Assembly: GCA_016929065.1 (NCBI GenBank)
Contig: JAFGJO010000067.1
Coordinates: 1-43,640, forward strand
DNA length: 43,640 nucleotides
DNA from: Spirochaetales bacterium
GTDB lineage: Bacteria > Spirochaetota > Spirochaetia > SZUA-6 > RPPD01
Direction of reading: 5' to 3'
The translations under genes were made by a program, and so were the position numbers. The first letter of the stretch is position 1. Each line of letters opens with the position of its first letter. Below are positions 8,499 through 16,351 of this stretch, piece after piece. The notes below the pieces were generated by a model. That model was given only the letters and a program-made list of their open reading frames with translations. It had not been told where the DNA came from and did no database searches.

Positions 8499-9335
8499 TT
8501 ATTTCACAAGCGTTTTTTTTGCTTTTTCGTAAATTACGAATCCCAGAAAAACAGTGAGTGCCGTACAAAGTCCGATGATAACGAGTACCGAATAAATCAT
8601 ACATGCCCATCCGGCGGCCTCACAGATATAATTCAAGGCCATTGGCTGCCGTGATGAAATTTCCTGAAGTGATATTTTGACCGTGCTGAGGGATTTTTCA
8701 GAGTCAAATTGTCCAAGATTTACTCCCATAGTCTGAATCTGCTGTTCAATAGAAAGTATTTTTTCCTCAAGCTTTATGAATTCATCAATATCCCCGCTTT
8801 TACTTTTCAATGCCATTAAAGAATTCCGCATCTTTTCGAGCGAATTTTTTGATGCAAGCATTTCCCGATATTCTTTTGTTTTATCGGTTTTGGTAATACT
8901 CAAATTATCTATTGGAATACTTTGTTTCAAATCGTCAACAAATTCGGAGAATTTGTCCGGATCAATACCGATAACCAGATTCATGTTTCTGGTATTGTTG
9001 TTCTCGACAGTATTTTCCGACTGAACAACCGCGGTATATTTAAAAATACGTTCAAATATGTTTTTCTTTTCTTTTTCGAAATCTGCAGTCGTGCTGTACA
9101 ATTCCGCTATTTTTTCATATTTTTGCTCAAGGGAGATACCCATTTCATTCACTGCAAGTTCTGTAATATAATTGTTTCGTGCGGGTATTTTTCCTGAATA
9201 ATAACTGTTCCCGGGCTGAAAGACCATCCCGTCTGATTGTTCGAACCAGACAAGATTATACACAAGTTTTCCGGAAAACAGAATAAGGTACCCGGCCAGA
9301 CAAAATATCAGGCCTTTTATAATTTTTGATTTCAT
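8499..9335 (-). CDS. DUF4349-like membrane protein
   Basis: A 278-residue protein resembling the DUF4349 family. It has an N-terminal hydrophobic anchor or signal (residues 5-28), a long extracytoplasmic region with a coiled-coil stretch (about 150-205, SLEKMRN...IEEKILSIEQQIQ-like heptads), and a C-terminal membrane segment (about 240-265) followed by a short basic tail. Family members are membrane proteins of unknown function that often carry lipoprotein signals; none is obvious here. GGAGGT six bases before the ATG supports the start. It has its own terminator and lies between hyp genes without any visible functional tie to hydrogenase. Confidence 0.75.
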   Translation of the reverse strand: MKSKIIKGLIFCLAGYLILFSGKLVYNLVWFEQSDGMVFQPGNSYYSGKIPARNNYITELAVNEMGISLEQKYEKIAELYSTTADFEKEKKNIFERIFKYTAVVQSENTVENNNTRNMNLVIGIDPDKFSEFVDDLKQSIPIDNLSITKTDKTKEYREMLASKNSLEKMRNSLMALKSKSGDIDEFIKLEEKILSIEQQIQTMGVNLGQFDSEKSLSTVKISLQEISSRQPMALNYICEAAGWACMIYSVLVIIGLCTALTVFLGFVIYEKAKKTLVK

Positions 9336-9592
9336 GACAACCTCCAGCTATATTTTGTTGCAGTATATCCGAAAGCATGAAAGTAATTGTTTTCTTGAGG
9401 TAAAATCTTGTAAAAAATAATTATTTCCGGGTGGAAAACGAAATATTTTCTTCGATCCATTCAACATTTGATCTGTTTATCTGTTATAAATATCAGGAAA
9501 ATCAATTCAAATAATTTTATTGTTTTTTTAGCATTATTATAAAACTGATGATATAATGACTCTATAATTATACAGGCAGGGAGAAAACACTT

Positions 9593-10198
9593 ATGTCAGA
9601 TATACAAAAAGATTTAAACCTTAAACGTCCCGGGGGGGTGACCTTTGCAGCAGTCATGATGATTATTTTCGGTGTCTCAGGACTTGGCGGAGCGCTGCTT
9701 AATTTTCTGGTGATTGCCCTCACGGGCAGCCCGGCGGGTATTTTCAAGATTATGAGGGCGATGTATCCTCCATATATGCACGAATACCTGGACAGCATGA
9801 TGGCCGCATTTCAGGGGAATGCAGCGGTGATGTATCTCATGTATATTTTCGGCCTCGCGGCCTCGGTAATCGGGCTGATTGCAGGAATTTCACTCATGAC
9901 CTCCAGAAAAAGAGGAATTCTGCTCTCAAAAGTATATCTTGTGGGGTATACACTAACGCTTATTCTTACCTCTATCTGGACATTCAGCCTTTTGGGTATC
10001 CTCGCCGACAGTACCGGATATCTGTTCCCTTCCGGCAGTGTCTCCGGCCGCTCGATCGAAGCATTCAGCGGAATCATGCGGGCTACGTATTATGTGAGCG
10101 GTATCATCGGTATTGCAATTTCTGCAGGCTACGTTATTGCGATCTTTGTTGTTCTGAATCAGCAGAAGAGCAGGGATTATTTTGCCTTACTGCCATAG
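9593..10198 (+). CDS. Multi-pass membrane protein of unknown function
   Basis: A 201-residue integral membrane protein that I do not recognise. After a short polar N-terminus (MSDIQKDLNLKRP) it has about four hydrophobic segments (roughly 15-42, 78-102, 110-135 and 160-190), with a small basic loop MTSRKRG between the second and third. GGGAGA 9 bases before the ATG supports the start. TATAAT-like boxes lie at about 9551 and 9563, without a clear -35. The next plus-strand gene, the RRM protein, has its own promoter, so this is probably monocistronic. The layout resembles small stress or DUF-type membrane proteins, but no family can be named. Confidence 0.65.
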   Translation: MSDIQKDLNLKRPGGVTFAAVMMIIFGVSGLGGALLNFLVIALTGSPAGIFKIMRAMYPPYMHEYLDSMMAAFQGNAAVMYLMYIFGLAASVIGLIAGISLMTSRKRGILLSKVYLVGYTLTLILTSIWTFSLLGILADSTGYLFPSGSVSGRSIEAFSGIMRATYYVSGIIGIAISAGYVIAIFVVLNQQKSRDYFALLP

Positions 10199-10292
10199 GG
10201 TAACTGTACTGTCATTGCCATATTCGACTCTATTGCAGCTTTTCAGAACGAATTCTCGGTTATTTTTTGGTGAAAAAAAATTAAAATAATGA

Positions 10293-10321
10293 TTGCATTA
10301 AATTCCACAAAGTGCTATATT
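10293..10321 (+). promoter_or_regulatory. Promoter with extended -10 for the RRM-protein gene
   Basis: TTGCAT (10293-10298), 17-base spacer ending in TGC, then TATATT (10316-10321). The start of transcription near 10328 leaves a leader of about 245 bases before the RRM-protein ATG at 10573. Confidence 0.65.
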
Positions 10322-10322
10322 A

Positions 10323-10526
10323 ATGAAAATTAGTTTAATTTTTGTGTTAATTTTATTTATTTTCTATTATCAGGAAATCTTGGTGATAGCGGTTATTGGA
10401 TTTTTATTGGTTTACTTCTTCAATGATTATTTTTCTGCGAAAACATCAATTCATGGCAAGACGATATCAACTCTAAAAACATTCCATTACGTAAATAAGT
10501 ATAATTCAAACACAGCGAATTTTTAA
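10323..10526 (+). CDS. Doubtful small hydrophobic open frame
   Basis: A 67-codon frame with two hydrophobic stretches and a polar tail. Against it: the ATG lies between the -10 box and the expected transcript start, no ribosome site precedes it or the GTG at codon 8, and A/T-rich leader DNA easily yields such hydrophobic translations. More likely it is part of the long untranslated leader of the RRM gene. Confidence 0.15.
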   Translation: MKISLIFVLILFIFYYQEILVIAVIGFLLVYFFNDYFSAKTSIHGKTISTLKTFHYVNKYNSNTANF

Positions 10527-10527
10527 T

Positions 10528-10553
10528 GAATTATTCCAAAAAGAGAATAATTC
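10528..10553 (+). promoter_or_regulatory. Hairpin just upstream of the RRM-protein ribosome site
   Basis: Perfect 9-bp stem GAATTATTC / GAATAATTC with an 8-base loop, ending 6 bases before the AAGGAG ribosome site of the RRM gene. Weak A/T pairing would make it temperature-sensitive. Confidence 0.5.
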
Positions 10554-10572
10554 GAATGTCAAGGAGTTTTCT

Positions 10573-10839
10573 ATGGCAAAAAAAATCTATGTGGGTAATC
10601 TGAGCTACAACACCGGCGAATCAGCTCTCAACGATCTGTTTGCAACACACGGTGAAATCGTGTCGACAAAACTGGTTTCAGACCAGATGACCGGCCGTTC
10701 AAAGGGTTTTGCCTTTATTGAAATGGCAAATGAAGCCGAGGCACAGGCAGCGATTGATGCTTTAAACGGAAAAGAAGTTGACGGCAGAAACATTAAAGTG
10801 AATGAAGCTATCGATAGACCGCGCAGAAACAATTACTAA
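10573..10839 (+). CDS. RRM-type RNA-binding protein (cold-shock-like)
   Basis: An 88-residue single RNA-recognition-motif protein. RNP2 is IYVGNL (5-10) and RNP1 is KGFAFIEM (44-51, approximate), with the usual beta-alpha-beta-beta-alpha-beta spacing and a short Arg/Asn-rich tail RPRRNNY. Small bacterial RRM proteins, first described in cyanobacteria, bind RNA and are often induced by cold. AAGGAG seven bases before the ATG sets the start. The gene has its own promoter with a long A/T-rich leader of about 245 bases and a strong terminator right after the stop, an arrangement like that of cold-shock genes. It has no evident link with the hydrogenase genes around it. Confidence 0.92.
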   Translation: MAKKIYVGNLSYNTGESALNDLFATHGEIVSTKLVSDQMTGRSKGFAFIEMANEAEAQAAIDALNGKEVDGRNIKVNEAIDRPRRNNY

Positions 10840-10846
10840 AATTATT

Positions 10847-10877
10847 AACCCGTCTGGTTTCCAGACGGGTTTTTTTT
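10847..10877 (+). terminator. Terminator of the RRM-protein gene
   Basis: An 11-bp stem AACCCGTCTGG / CCAGACGGGTT with a 3-base loop, ending in a run of T. It touches the stop codon of the converging regulator gene and may work for both strands. Confidence 0.9.
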
Positions 10878-13116
10878 ATTTTATGGGTTTCGCAACCTGC
10901 CTGCTCTTTTTCCATCTCAAGGGAGTAATTCCAGCATATTTTTTGAAAACAGTTGAAAAATAAAACTGATTATCATAGCCCAGTTTTTCGGCAATTTCTG
11001 CAATTTTATACCCGGTTGTCTCAAGCAGGGACATCGCCCGTTCCATCTTGATTTTCTCATGCAGTCTCTGTACGGTCGTACCGGTGAGTTTTCGTGTCCA
11101 TCGGACCAGCGTTGAGACAGAAACATTCAGTTCAAGGGCAAATTTTTCAATATTGGTGGGTTCAGTAATATACTGCGAAAGACATTTTACGATTTGATGA
11201 GACTGAAGGCTTTTCCCGCCCTTTTTTTTTACCATAAACAGTTTATCTGGATGCATTGCATACCCGGATTTACTGATAGCCGATTTATTCGGCAGTCGTC
11301 CATGCAGAGACGGGCTTTTCGGTGGTGTCATTGTGTGTTTGATGATTCTGTATATCGTCGGACTGATAATCATCCTGATCGTGTCATACAATGGGATATC
11401 AAACGGCCCCATCTCAAAAATGACATATCCGATATAAGATTCACGGTAATTGCACAGCTGAAACATCATGGAATACCGTTTGTTCGGATAGCAATTTTTT
11501 GGAAGTATACAGTGAGCGGAAACTTTTCCCTTGGTATGATCCCGGAAACTGTTGTTGTTTGCCTGATGCACTGCAACAATTCTTCCTGAACCGGGATGAT
11601 TTGCTTCAACATGCGTCAATACCACAAAAGCACCCGGTATTTCAAATTCCATGCAATTGATCTTGAGCAACTGGCCGAATTCTTCAAAATTTTCAACGGC
11701 ATTGTAATCGGCAGCAAAAAATGCCATCTTTCCCATCTGGTACGTATTGTTCATACGTGACATTGTTATATAATTTATGGATATCCGGATCATGACGCGT
11801 GCCTGATGAAATATATTCTCCGCAACAAACACCATACCAGGATTTATTTTAATTTCAGAAAGAAACATAATCCGGATCTCGCTGATAAAAGAATCCAGGG
11901 TGAGGATTTTTTCTATTGAGTACTTATTCCCGAAAAAATATTTTTTCAGAGCACTGACAAAATCACTGGTAGATTTTGTCTCCATGTCGTTGACAAGCGC
12001 ATTACAGATATCTTCCACGTATTCATTATTAAATTCAGGATCATACTTGTGAATAATTGTTTCCATACGGGTTTCGATAATACCCTTTTTGGATTGTATT
12101 ACATTATCTGCAGGTTTTTTCCCGGCAAAAGTTGACTGCTTTTTTGGGTGTTCCATCATCCTGTGTGCTGATACTTCCTGACAGCCGCAGGATTGCCGCG
12201 TAATAAATTCCACCGGCATGCGGGTCACTGCCAAAACAGGTTTTTTCAAAAGCTGATCCAGGATCAGCTGTATTGCGGTATACCCGTACTGATAATATTG
12301 CGGGTCAACTGTTGTAAGAGGCGGTTCTGCTCGAATCCCCTCAAAAGTATTGTTAAAACCCGTAATGGCAATATCCCCGGGTACCTGTATATTTCTCGCC
12401 TGCAGAATGTGTATCAGTCTGTTTGAAACGAGATCGCTGATCGTAACGATCGCTTCGATATCTTTTTTTGGTTTCAGTTTATTTTTGTCAAAAAAACTGG
12501 ATACCGCCTGACTGATAAAACGGTGGTCAACGTCCTTCAGGATGTAGACAAGGTCCTCATTGTACGGAATATTTTTTTCCTGGAGCACTTTTTTATAGGT
12601 TAAAAACCTTTCTTCATTGCAGTAATCATGGTGATACCCCTTTTTGTCCCCGATAAAGGCGATTTTTGTCAAACCGTGAACGTCGACAAGATGGTTCATG
12701 ATTCTGCGGATTCCAAGTTCATTATCGATAGTCAGAGAAGGAATGTTTTCAATCTTCATGCCCAGACATACACTGGGGACCGTCTTGATTTCAGCATGAA
12801 ACTTTTCAACTTCTTCGAATGACATGATGTATGCAATTGAAGAAGCCCAGGAAATGAGCCCGTCTATATTCCTTTTATTGAGAAACGGAAAAACTTCCTT
12901 GTAGTACTGTCCAAAAGTAAATGTATCCCCCAGGGAATATTTGTATCCGCTGCAAAAATTGATAAGATTGACATCAAGGTCCTTGGCCGCGGAATTCACC
13001 CCGGCGACCAGTTCCTGGGCAAGACTGCTCCTGAAATCGGCAATGGCAAGAAAACCGATGGTCGTTCTTTCAGATGAGCCGGTTGCCTTTATTCTTTTTT
13101 TTGTTTCATTTATCAT
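10876..13116 (-). CDS. AraC-family regulator with LacI/GalR-like sensor domain
   Basis: A 746-residue transcription regulator. Residues from about 18 to 310 form a LacI/GalR-type periplasmic-binding-like sensor (TTIGFLAIADFRSSLAQELVAGV start; IAITGFNNTFEGI and PPLTTVDPQYYQYGYTAIQLI near its end), but no N-terminal LacI helix-turn-helix is present. A middle region of about 300 residues is unassigned. The C-terminal 100 residues are an AraC/XylS double helix-turn-helix (FALELNVSVSTLVRWTRKLTG and IAEIAEKLGYDNQFYFSTVFKKYAGITP). This architecture is frequent in spirochaetes, where such proteins probably sense sugars. I chose ATG 13116 (GGAGTGG upstream) because the longer frame starts at a TTG inside the TTGACA -35 hexamer. 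Its target is not evident; two tandem repeats upstream suggest autoregulation. Confidence 0.9.
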   Translation of the reverse strand: MINETKKRIKATGSSERTTIGFLAIADFRSSLAQELVAGVNSAAKDLDVNLINFCSGYKYSLGDTFTFGQYYKEVFPFLNKRNIDGLISWASSIAYIMSFEEVEKFHAEIKTVPSVCLGMKIENIPSLTIDNELGIRRIMNHLVDVHGLTKIAFIGDKKGYHHDYCNEERFLTYKKVLQEKNIPYNEDLVYILKDVDHRFISQAVSSFFDKNKLKPKKDIEAIVTISDLVSNRLIHILQARNIQVPGDIAITGFNNTFEGIRAEPPLTTVDPQYYQYGYTAIQLILDQLLKKPVLAVTRMPVEFITRQSCGCQEVSAHRMMEHPKKQSTFAGKKPADNVIQSKKGIIETRMETIIHKYDPEFNNEYVEDICNALVNDMETKSTSDFVSALKKYFFGNKYSIEKILTLDSFISEIRIMFLSEIKINPGMVFVAENIFHQARVMIRISINYITMSRMNNTYQMGKMAFFAADYNAVENFEEFGQLLKINCMEFEIPGAFVVLTHVEANHPGSGRIVAVHQANNNSFRDHTKGKVSAHCILPKNCYPNKRYSMMFQLCNYRESYIGYVIFEMGPFDIPLYDTIRMIISPTIYRIIKHTMTPPKSPSLHGRLPNKSAISKSGYAMHPDKLFMVKKKGGKSLQSHQIVKCLSQYITEPTNIEKFALELNVSVSTLVRWTRKLTGTTVQRLHEKIKMERAMSLLETTGYKIAEIAEKLGYDNQFYFSTVFKKYAGITPLRWKKSRQVAKPIK

Positions 13117-13164
13117 TTGATTGTTCCACTCCGGGATAAAAATACAACATACCTTTATGCCATC

Positions 13165-13194
13165 ACAATATTTTTTCATGGAGCAATGTGTCAA
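13165..13194 (-). promoter_or_regulatory. Promoter of the AraC/LacI-sensor regulator
   Basis: Minus-strand TTGACA (13194-13189), an 18-base spacer and TATTGT (13170-13165). The transcript would start near 13158, giving a 42-base leader to ATG 13116. Confidence 0.6.
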
Positions 13195-13204
13195 GATAAT
13201 ATTA

Positions 13205-13240
13205 GACCAGATTTTATGTATTGACCAGATATTATATATT
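13205..13240. repeat. Tandem 18-bp direct repeat, likely regulator operator
   Basis: GACCAGATTTTATGTATT (13205-13222) is followed at once by a copy with two changes (13223-13240). The pair ends 10 bases upstream of the -35 box of the AraC regulator. AraC proteins commonly bind tandem direct repeats, so this is a good candidate for its own operator. Confidence 0.6.
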
Positions 13241-13307
13241 TAAAAATTCAGTTCCAGACGGCTGTCCCGACAGATCATGATACATCAACGGGTCAGGCTG
13301 ATACAGA

Positions 13308-13979
13308 TTAACCCCTGTTCGTTGATTGCGCACTCCCCAGCCACGTTACAAGCTTTCCGATTCCTTCTTCTTTATCTGATGATACGACAAATACTTCACT
13401 TTTCCCGTTTACATTCAAAATATTCTGTTTGTATTGCTCTGCATTTACTTTGAGGTAGGGAACAAGGTCAATTTTCGTAATAACAGCAGCTTCGGAGTCA
13501 CGAAACAGCAAGGGATACTTCAGCGGTTTGTCTTCTCCCTCTGTCACCGAGATAACGGCAATTTTTGCTTGCTCGCCAATGTCAAACTCCGCGGGGCAAA
13601 CAAGGTTCCCGACATTCTCGACGAAGACGATATCATAATCGGCAAGCGTCAGATCGGAGAGCACGCGGAATATCGTCTCTGCACTCAAATGACAGGCCCC
13701 GTGGGTAACAATCTGATGGGCATGAATATTTACGGCACTCAGACGCTCTGCATCATTTGCTGTCTCGACATCCCCTTCGAGTACCAGACATTTTTTGCCG
13801 TGTTCCTTTTCCAGTAATGGACACAGTTTTTCCAGGAGCGCTGTCTTTCCGCAGCCGGGTGAGCCGATAATATTGTACATCGTTATATTGTTTTGTTTGA
13901 GAATATCACGGATTTTTCCGGTCCACTCTTCGTGGCTGCTCATGATGTTCTTATATATATTTATTTTCTTTTCATTCAT
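13308..13979 (-). CDS. hypB: Hydrogenase nickel-incorporation GTPase HypB
   Basis: A 223-residue SIMIBI-class GTPase that, with HypA, inserts nickel into the hydrogenase large subunit. It has the P-loop GSPGCGKT (about 40-47), GDVETANDAER, and the metal-site residues THGACHLSA and NVGNLVCPAEFD. The guanine specificity motif is TKIDL. There is no N-terminal His-rich nickel-storage stretch, so it belongs to the plain HypB form. It overlaps hypA by 8 bases and closes the long rex-hyd operon. No clear terminator follows: the 328 bases to the next gene region hold only a small CTGTC/GACAG dyad and the regulator's promoter. Confidence 0.95.
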   Translation of the reverse strand: MNEKKINIYKNIMSSHEEWTGKIRDILKQNNITMYNIIGSPGCGKTALLEKLCPLLEKEHGKKCLVLEGDVETANDAERLSAVNIHAHQIVTHGACHLSAETIFRVLSDLTLADYDIVFVENVGNLVCPAEFDIGEQAKIAVISVTEGEDKPLKYPLLFRDSEAAVITKIDLVPYLKVNAEQYKQNILNVNGKSEVFVVSSDKEEGIGKLVTWLGSAQSTNRG

Positions 13980-14325
13980 CCTTATCCACTCCCATATTCT
14001 CTATGTACAGTTCCCTGCCTTCTTTTATCTCGATATTTCTTGAACTGCAATGTGCACACACAAACATCAACCCCCGTTTGGGCATTTCTTTTTTACAGTC
14101 ATTACAAAAAAGAATAACCGGTTTCCAGGTAATTGTCAGTATGCTTTTTTGAAAGGGAGTGTCCATTGTGACAACCTCCCATGCAGCCCGCAGGTTTTCT
14201 TCGATTACCTGATGCATTTCGCCGATCACCAGCTGGACAGTATTTACTTTCGGCCGGGGATGTAACGTATTGTATTCTTTTTCAAGGGCGGAAAATATTG
14301 ATTCACAAATTGAAAACTCATGCAC
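13972..14325 (-). CDS. hypA: Hydrogenase nickel chaperone HypA
   Basis: A 117-residue HypA/HybF. The N-terminus MHEFSICESIF carries the nickel-binding His2 and Glu3. The zinc site is two CxxC pairs: CNDC and CAHC near residues 74-94. It hands nickel to the large subunit together with HypB, whose start codon it overlaps by 8 bases. The ribosome site is weak, and the gene follows the protease after 12 bases, so it is likely read by coupling with that upstream gene. Confidence 0.95.
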   Translation of the reverse strand: MHEFSICESIFSALEKEYNTLHPRPKVNTVQLVIGEMHQVIEENLRAAWEVVTMDTPFQKSILTITWKPVILFCNDCKKEMPKRGLMFVCAHCSSRNIEIKEGRELYIENMGVDKDE

Positions 14326-14337
14326 AGTTTCGTTATA

Positions 14338-14790
14338 TCACATAATTTCTTTTATGACAGCATCAATGCAGGTTTCAACTTTCCGTAAAACTGTTTCAGA
14401 CATTGGTTTGCCGAAAGCCATTCCCTCAGGCTGAATCCCGAAAATGACCACTTGCTGTAATTCAGGATATGTATTTTTTGCAATTTCAATCAGGGAAAGC
14501 AGATCGCCCTCATGCAGGGAACAGTGCGCAAGCTGTTTCACCGAAACCACATCCTCCGGCGTAAAGCGGAAAATCGTTCCGGGTTTTTTGTTCATATACG
14601 CGCAGTCGACAACCACCAGTTTTTCAACCTCTTCAAGCATATGGAGCAGGGAAAAGCCGGTTGTCCCGCAATCGACGAACATTTCCTTTTTATGAGGATA
14701 TTTTTCGATAAGTTTTTCGATAATGAGCGGGCCTATCCCCTCATCTTCTGCCAGGGGATTTCCGAATCCAATTACTTTGATCTTAAGCAT
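14338..14790 (-). CDS. Hydrogenase maturation endopeptidase (HyaD/HycI type)
   Basis: A 150-residue M52-family protease that removes the C-terminal tail of the hydrogenase large subunit after nickel insertion. The nickel-contacting acidic residue lies in GNPLAEDEGIG (family consensus GNxLxxDDGxG, here with E-D-E), a second in VVDCAYM and a His in the HCSLHEGD stretch. Its substrate is almost surely the neighbouring HydA, whose mature end is DPCISCSTH with a 7-residue tail. The Shine-Dalgarno site is poor; a hairpin repeat lies in the 108-base gap to hydA and may lower or uncouple expression. Confidence 0.93.
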   Translation of the reverse strand: MLKIKVIGFGNPLAEDEGIGPLIIEKLIEKYPHKKEMFVDCGTTGFSLLHMLEEVEKLVVVDCAYMNKKPGTIFRFTPEDVVSVKQLAHCSLHEGDLLSLIEIAKNTYPELQQVVIFGIQPEGMAFGKPMSETVLRKVETCIDAVIKEIM

Positions 14791-14805
14791 AAACTGATTT
14801 GAGTT

Positions 14806-14884
14806 TCTCGCAAAGATCGCGAAGATCGCAAAGGAGTGTCATTCTTGACTTCTTTTCTTTGCGCACTCCGCGTGCTCTGCGTGA
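14806..14884. repeat. Inverted repeat with 9-bp periodic CGCARAGNN units
   Basis: Left arm 14806-14835 holds three units (CGCAAAGAT, CGCGAAGAT, CGCAAAGGA); the right arm 14856-14884 holds three imperfect units in inverse orientation (on the minus strand CGCAGAGCA, CGCGGAGTG, CGCAAAG). The arms pair into a hairpin with a 20-base loop, between hydA and the protease. Related copies are at 37801-37831 and 39617-39745. Confidence 0.7.
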
Positions 14885-14898
14885 AATATCTTCTTTCT

Positions 14899-16194
14899 TT
14901 ACACAAATTCTACATTCAAAAAATGCGTTGAACAGGAAATACACGGATCATACGACCGCACCAGCATTTCCAGAAGCAGCGTTATCTCTTCCTGCGGCCG
15001 GTCAATAATCTGCGGCACGAATGCCTCAAAATCCTTCTGGATGTTTCCATGGTTCTGCCCTGTCGGAATACAGATATTCGCTTTTATACATTTCCCGTCA
15101 TCATCAAATGCATAGCGGTGATATAAAATACCGCGCGGTGCTTCAACACACCCGACACCCTCACCTGCTTTTGGTTTTGAAACAGGTTTTTCCGGCTTGA
15201 TCCCCGCGGTCAGAAGGTCATCAATCAGCTGGAGAGAGTGCTCGACGACCTGAACAGCCTCGACGACCTGCGCAACATTGTTGAAATACGGATTGCAGTT
15301 TCCTTTTTTCAGTCCAAACTTCTCTGCGACCGATTTTGCGAGCGGGAGGAGTTGTTCCGCATTATTGTTGAATCGTGCAAGTGCACCCACTGCGAATGAT
15401 TCGCGATGCCATTTACACCATTTTGCAGTGGACTGCGGGGAAACGTATTCATTGGCGACACTTTCAAACTGATGAATATCAGTAAGCTCGTCAATATCAG
15501 TGCTTTTTATTTTTCCATGGTAAAATGTATAGTATTCCGGCATTGTCAGCGAAATATATTCTGTCGGTCTGTCAAATGCCGGTAATTTGCCTGCAAGAGA
15601 GAGGACCACATCGGCAATGGTGCTTAACAGCGGGATAGTCGCCTCCAGCTGTTTTTTATAGCCAAGGAGTTCCTGATTCGTCGGCAGTTTCGAAAATCCG
15701 CCCGGTTTGACCGTTACCGGATGCGTCATTCTTCCACCAATCAGTTCCATGCCGTCATTCCCGGTTTTGTGCGCAGTAATGATTGTTTTTACAACATCGG
15801 GGTGCGAGGCAACCAGCGGGACCACAGACTTTTGCCCCAGAAGATCCGGAGCAACGAGATAGCCGACATGCAGGACATGGCTTTCAATCTGTTCTGCATA
15901 ATGCATTAAAATCCGCAACTTGTCTGTCTGCGGCGAGACAGTGATGCCCAGCGCATCTTCAACACCTTTAATCGCAGCGAGTGAGTGAGTAACCGAACAA
16001 ATTCCGCAAATCCGCGACACAATCGTCTGAATGTCTTCATAGCTTTTCCCTTTTACCATTGCCTCAAAAAAACGCGGTGCTTCAGGGACCTGCCATTCCA
16101 CTTTTTCTATTGTCCCGTCGCTTGCTTTGACGCGGATGTTTCCGTGCCCCTCAACGCGGGTAACATGTTTGACATTGATATCTACATTAGCCAT
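14899..16194 (-). CDS. hydA: Group 3b [NiFe]-hydrogenase large (alpha) subunit
   Basis: A 431-residue catalytic subunit of a cytoplasmic NAD(P)-linked [NiFe]-hydrogenase, which oxidises or produces H2 and in some relatives also reduces sulfur. The proximal motif RICGICSVTHSLAA (about 62-75) and the distal motif DPCISCSTH near the C-terminus supply the four Cys that hold nickel and iron. The 7-residue tail after His (FLNVEFV) is the predicted cut by the neighbouring endopeptidase. The order hydB-hydG-hydD-hydA matches the sulfhydrogenase operon of Pyrococcus, which supports group 3b over 3c or 3d. No Tat signal is carried by the partner, so it is cytoplasmic. GAGGAG before the ATG is strong, and the preceding spacer is highly structured. 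hydA here is the [NiFe] name, not the [FeFe] enzyme. Confidence 0.95.
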   Translation of the reverse strand: MANVDINVKHVTRVEGHGNIRVKASDGTIEKVEWQVPEAPRFFEAMVKGKSYEDIQTIVSRICGICSVTHSLAAIKGVEDALGITVSPQTDKLRILMHYAEQIESHVLHVGYLVAPDLLGQKSVVPLVASHPDVVKTIITAHKTGNDGMELIGGRMTHPVTVKPGGFSKLPTNQELLGYKKQLEATIPLLSTIADVVLSLAGKLPAFDRPTEYISLTMPEYYTFYHGKIKSTDIDELTDIHQFESVANEYVSPQSTAKWCKWHRESFAVGALARFNNNAEQLLPLAKSVAEKFGLKKGNCNPYFNNVAQVVEAVQVVEHSLQLIDDLLTAGIKPEKPVSKPKAGEGVGCVEAPRGILYHRYAFDDDGKCIKANICIPTGQNHGNIQKDFEAFVPQIIDRPQEEITLLLEMLVRSYDPCISCSTHFLNVEFV

Positions 16195-16214
16195 TCTGCG
16201 TCTCCTCTATCAGT

Positions 16215-16351
16215 TGATCAGAAAACCTGTTGAGGTTTTCTGATCATTTCAATTATTATTGAAATTGCGCATGGATTTGTATATGGCAAATCCAGAGCAA
16301 CTTTCTTAAACAGGTTGTTGAAAAGGCTCAACTTTTTTTTACCAACCTGTT
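16215..16351 (-). promoter_or_regulatory. Four successive hairpins between hydD and hydA
   Basis: In mRNA order: AACAGGTTG/CAACCTGTT (16351-16309, starting within the hydD stop codon), TGGATTTG/CAAATCCA (16294-16272), ATTTCAAT/ATTGAAAT (16265-16246) and a 14-bp TGATCAGAAAACCT/AGGTTTTCTGATCA with a 4-base loop (16246-16215), all perfect. The last ends 6 bases before the GAGGAG site of hydA. There is no promoter or T run of note. The set probably stabilises, splits or slows reading of the transcript. Confidence 0.8.

Noticed and set aside
13117-13194. 26-codon N-terminal extension of the AraC regulator
   Set aside because: The TTG start lies in the TTGACA -35 box; the ATG at 13116 has a ribosome site and a typical N-terminus.
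14806-14884. CRISPR-like repeat array
   Set aside because: Units are only 9 bp without spacers, and no cas genes are present.
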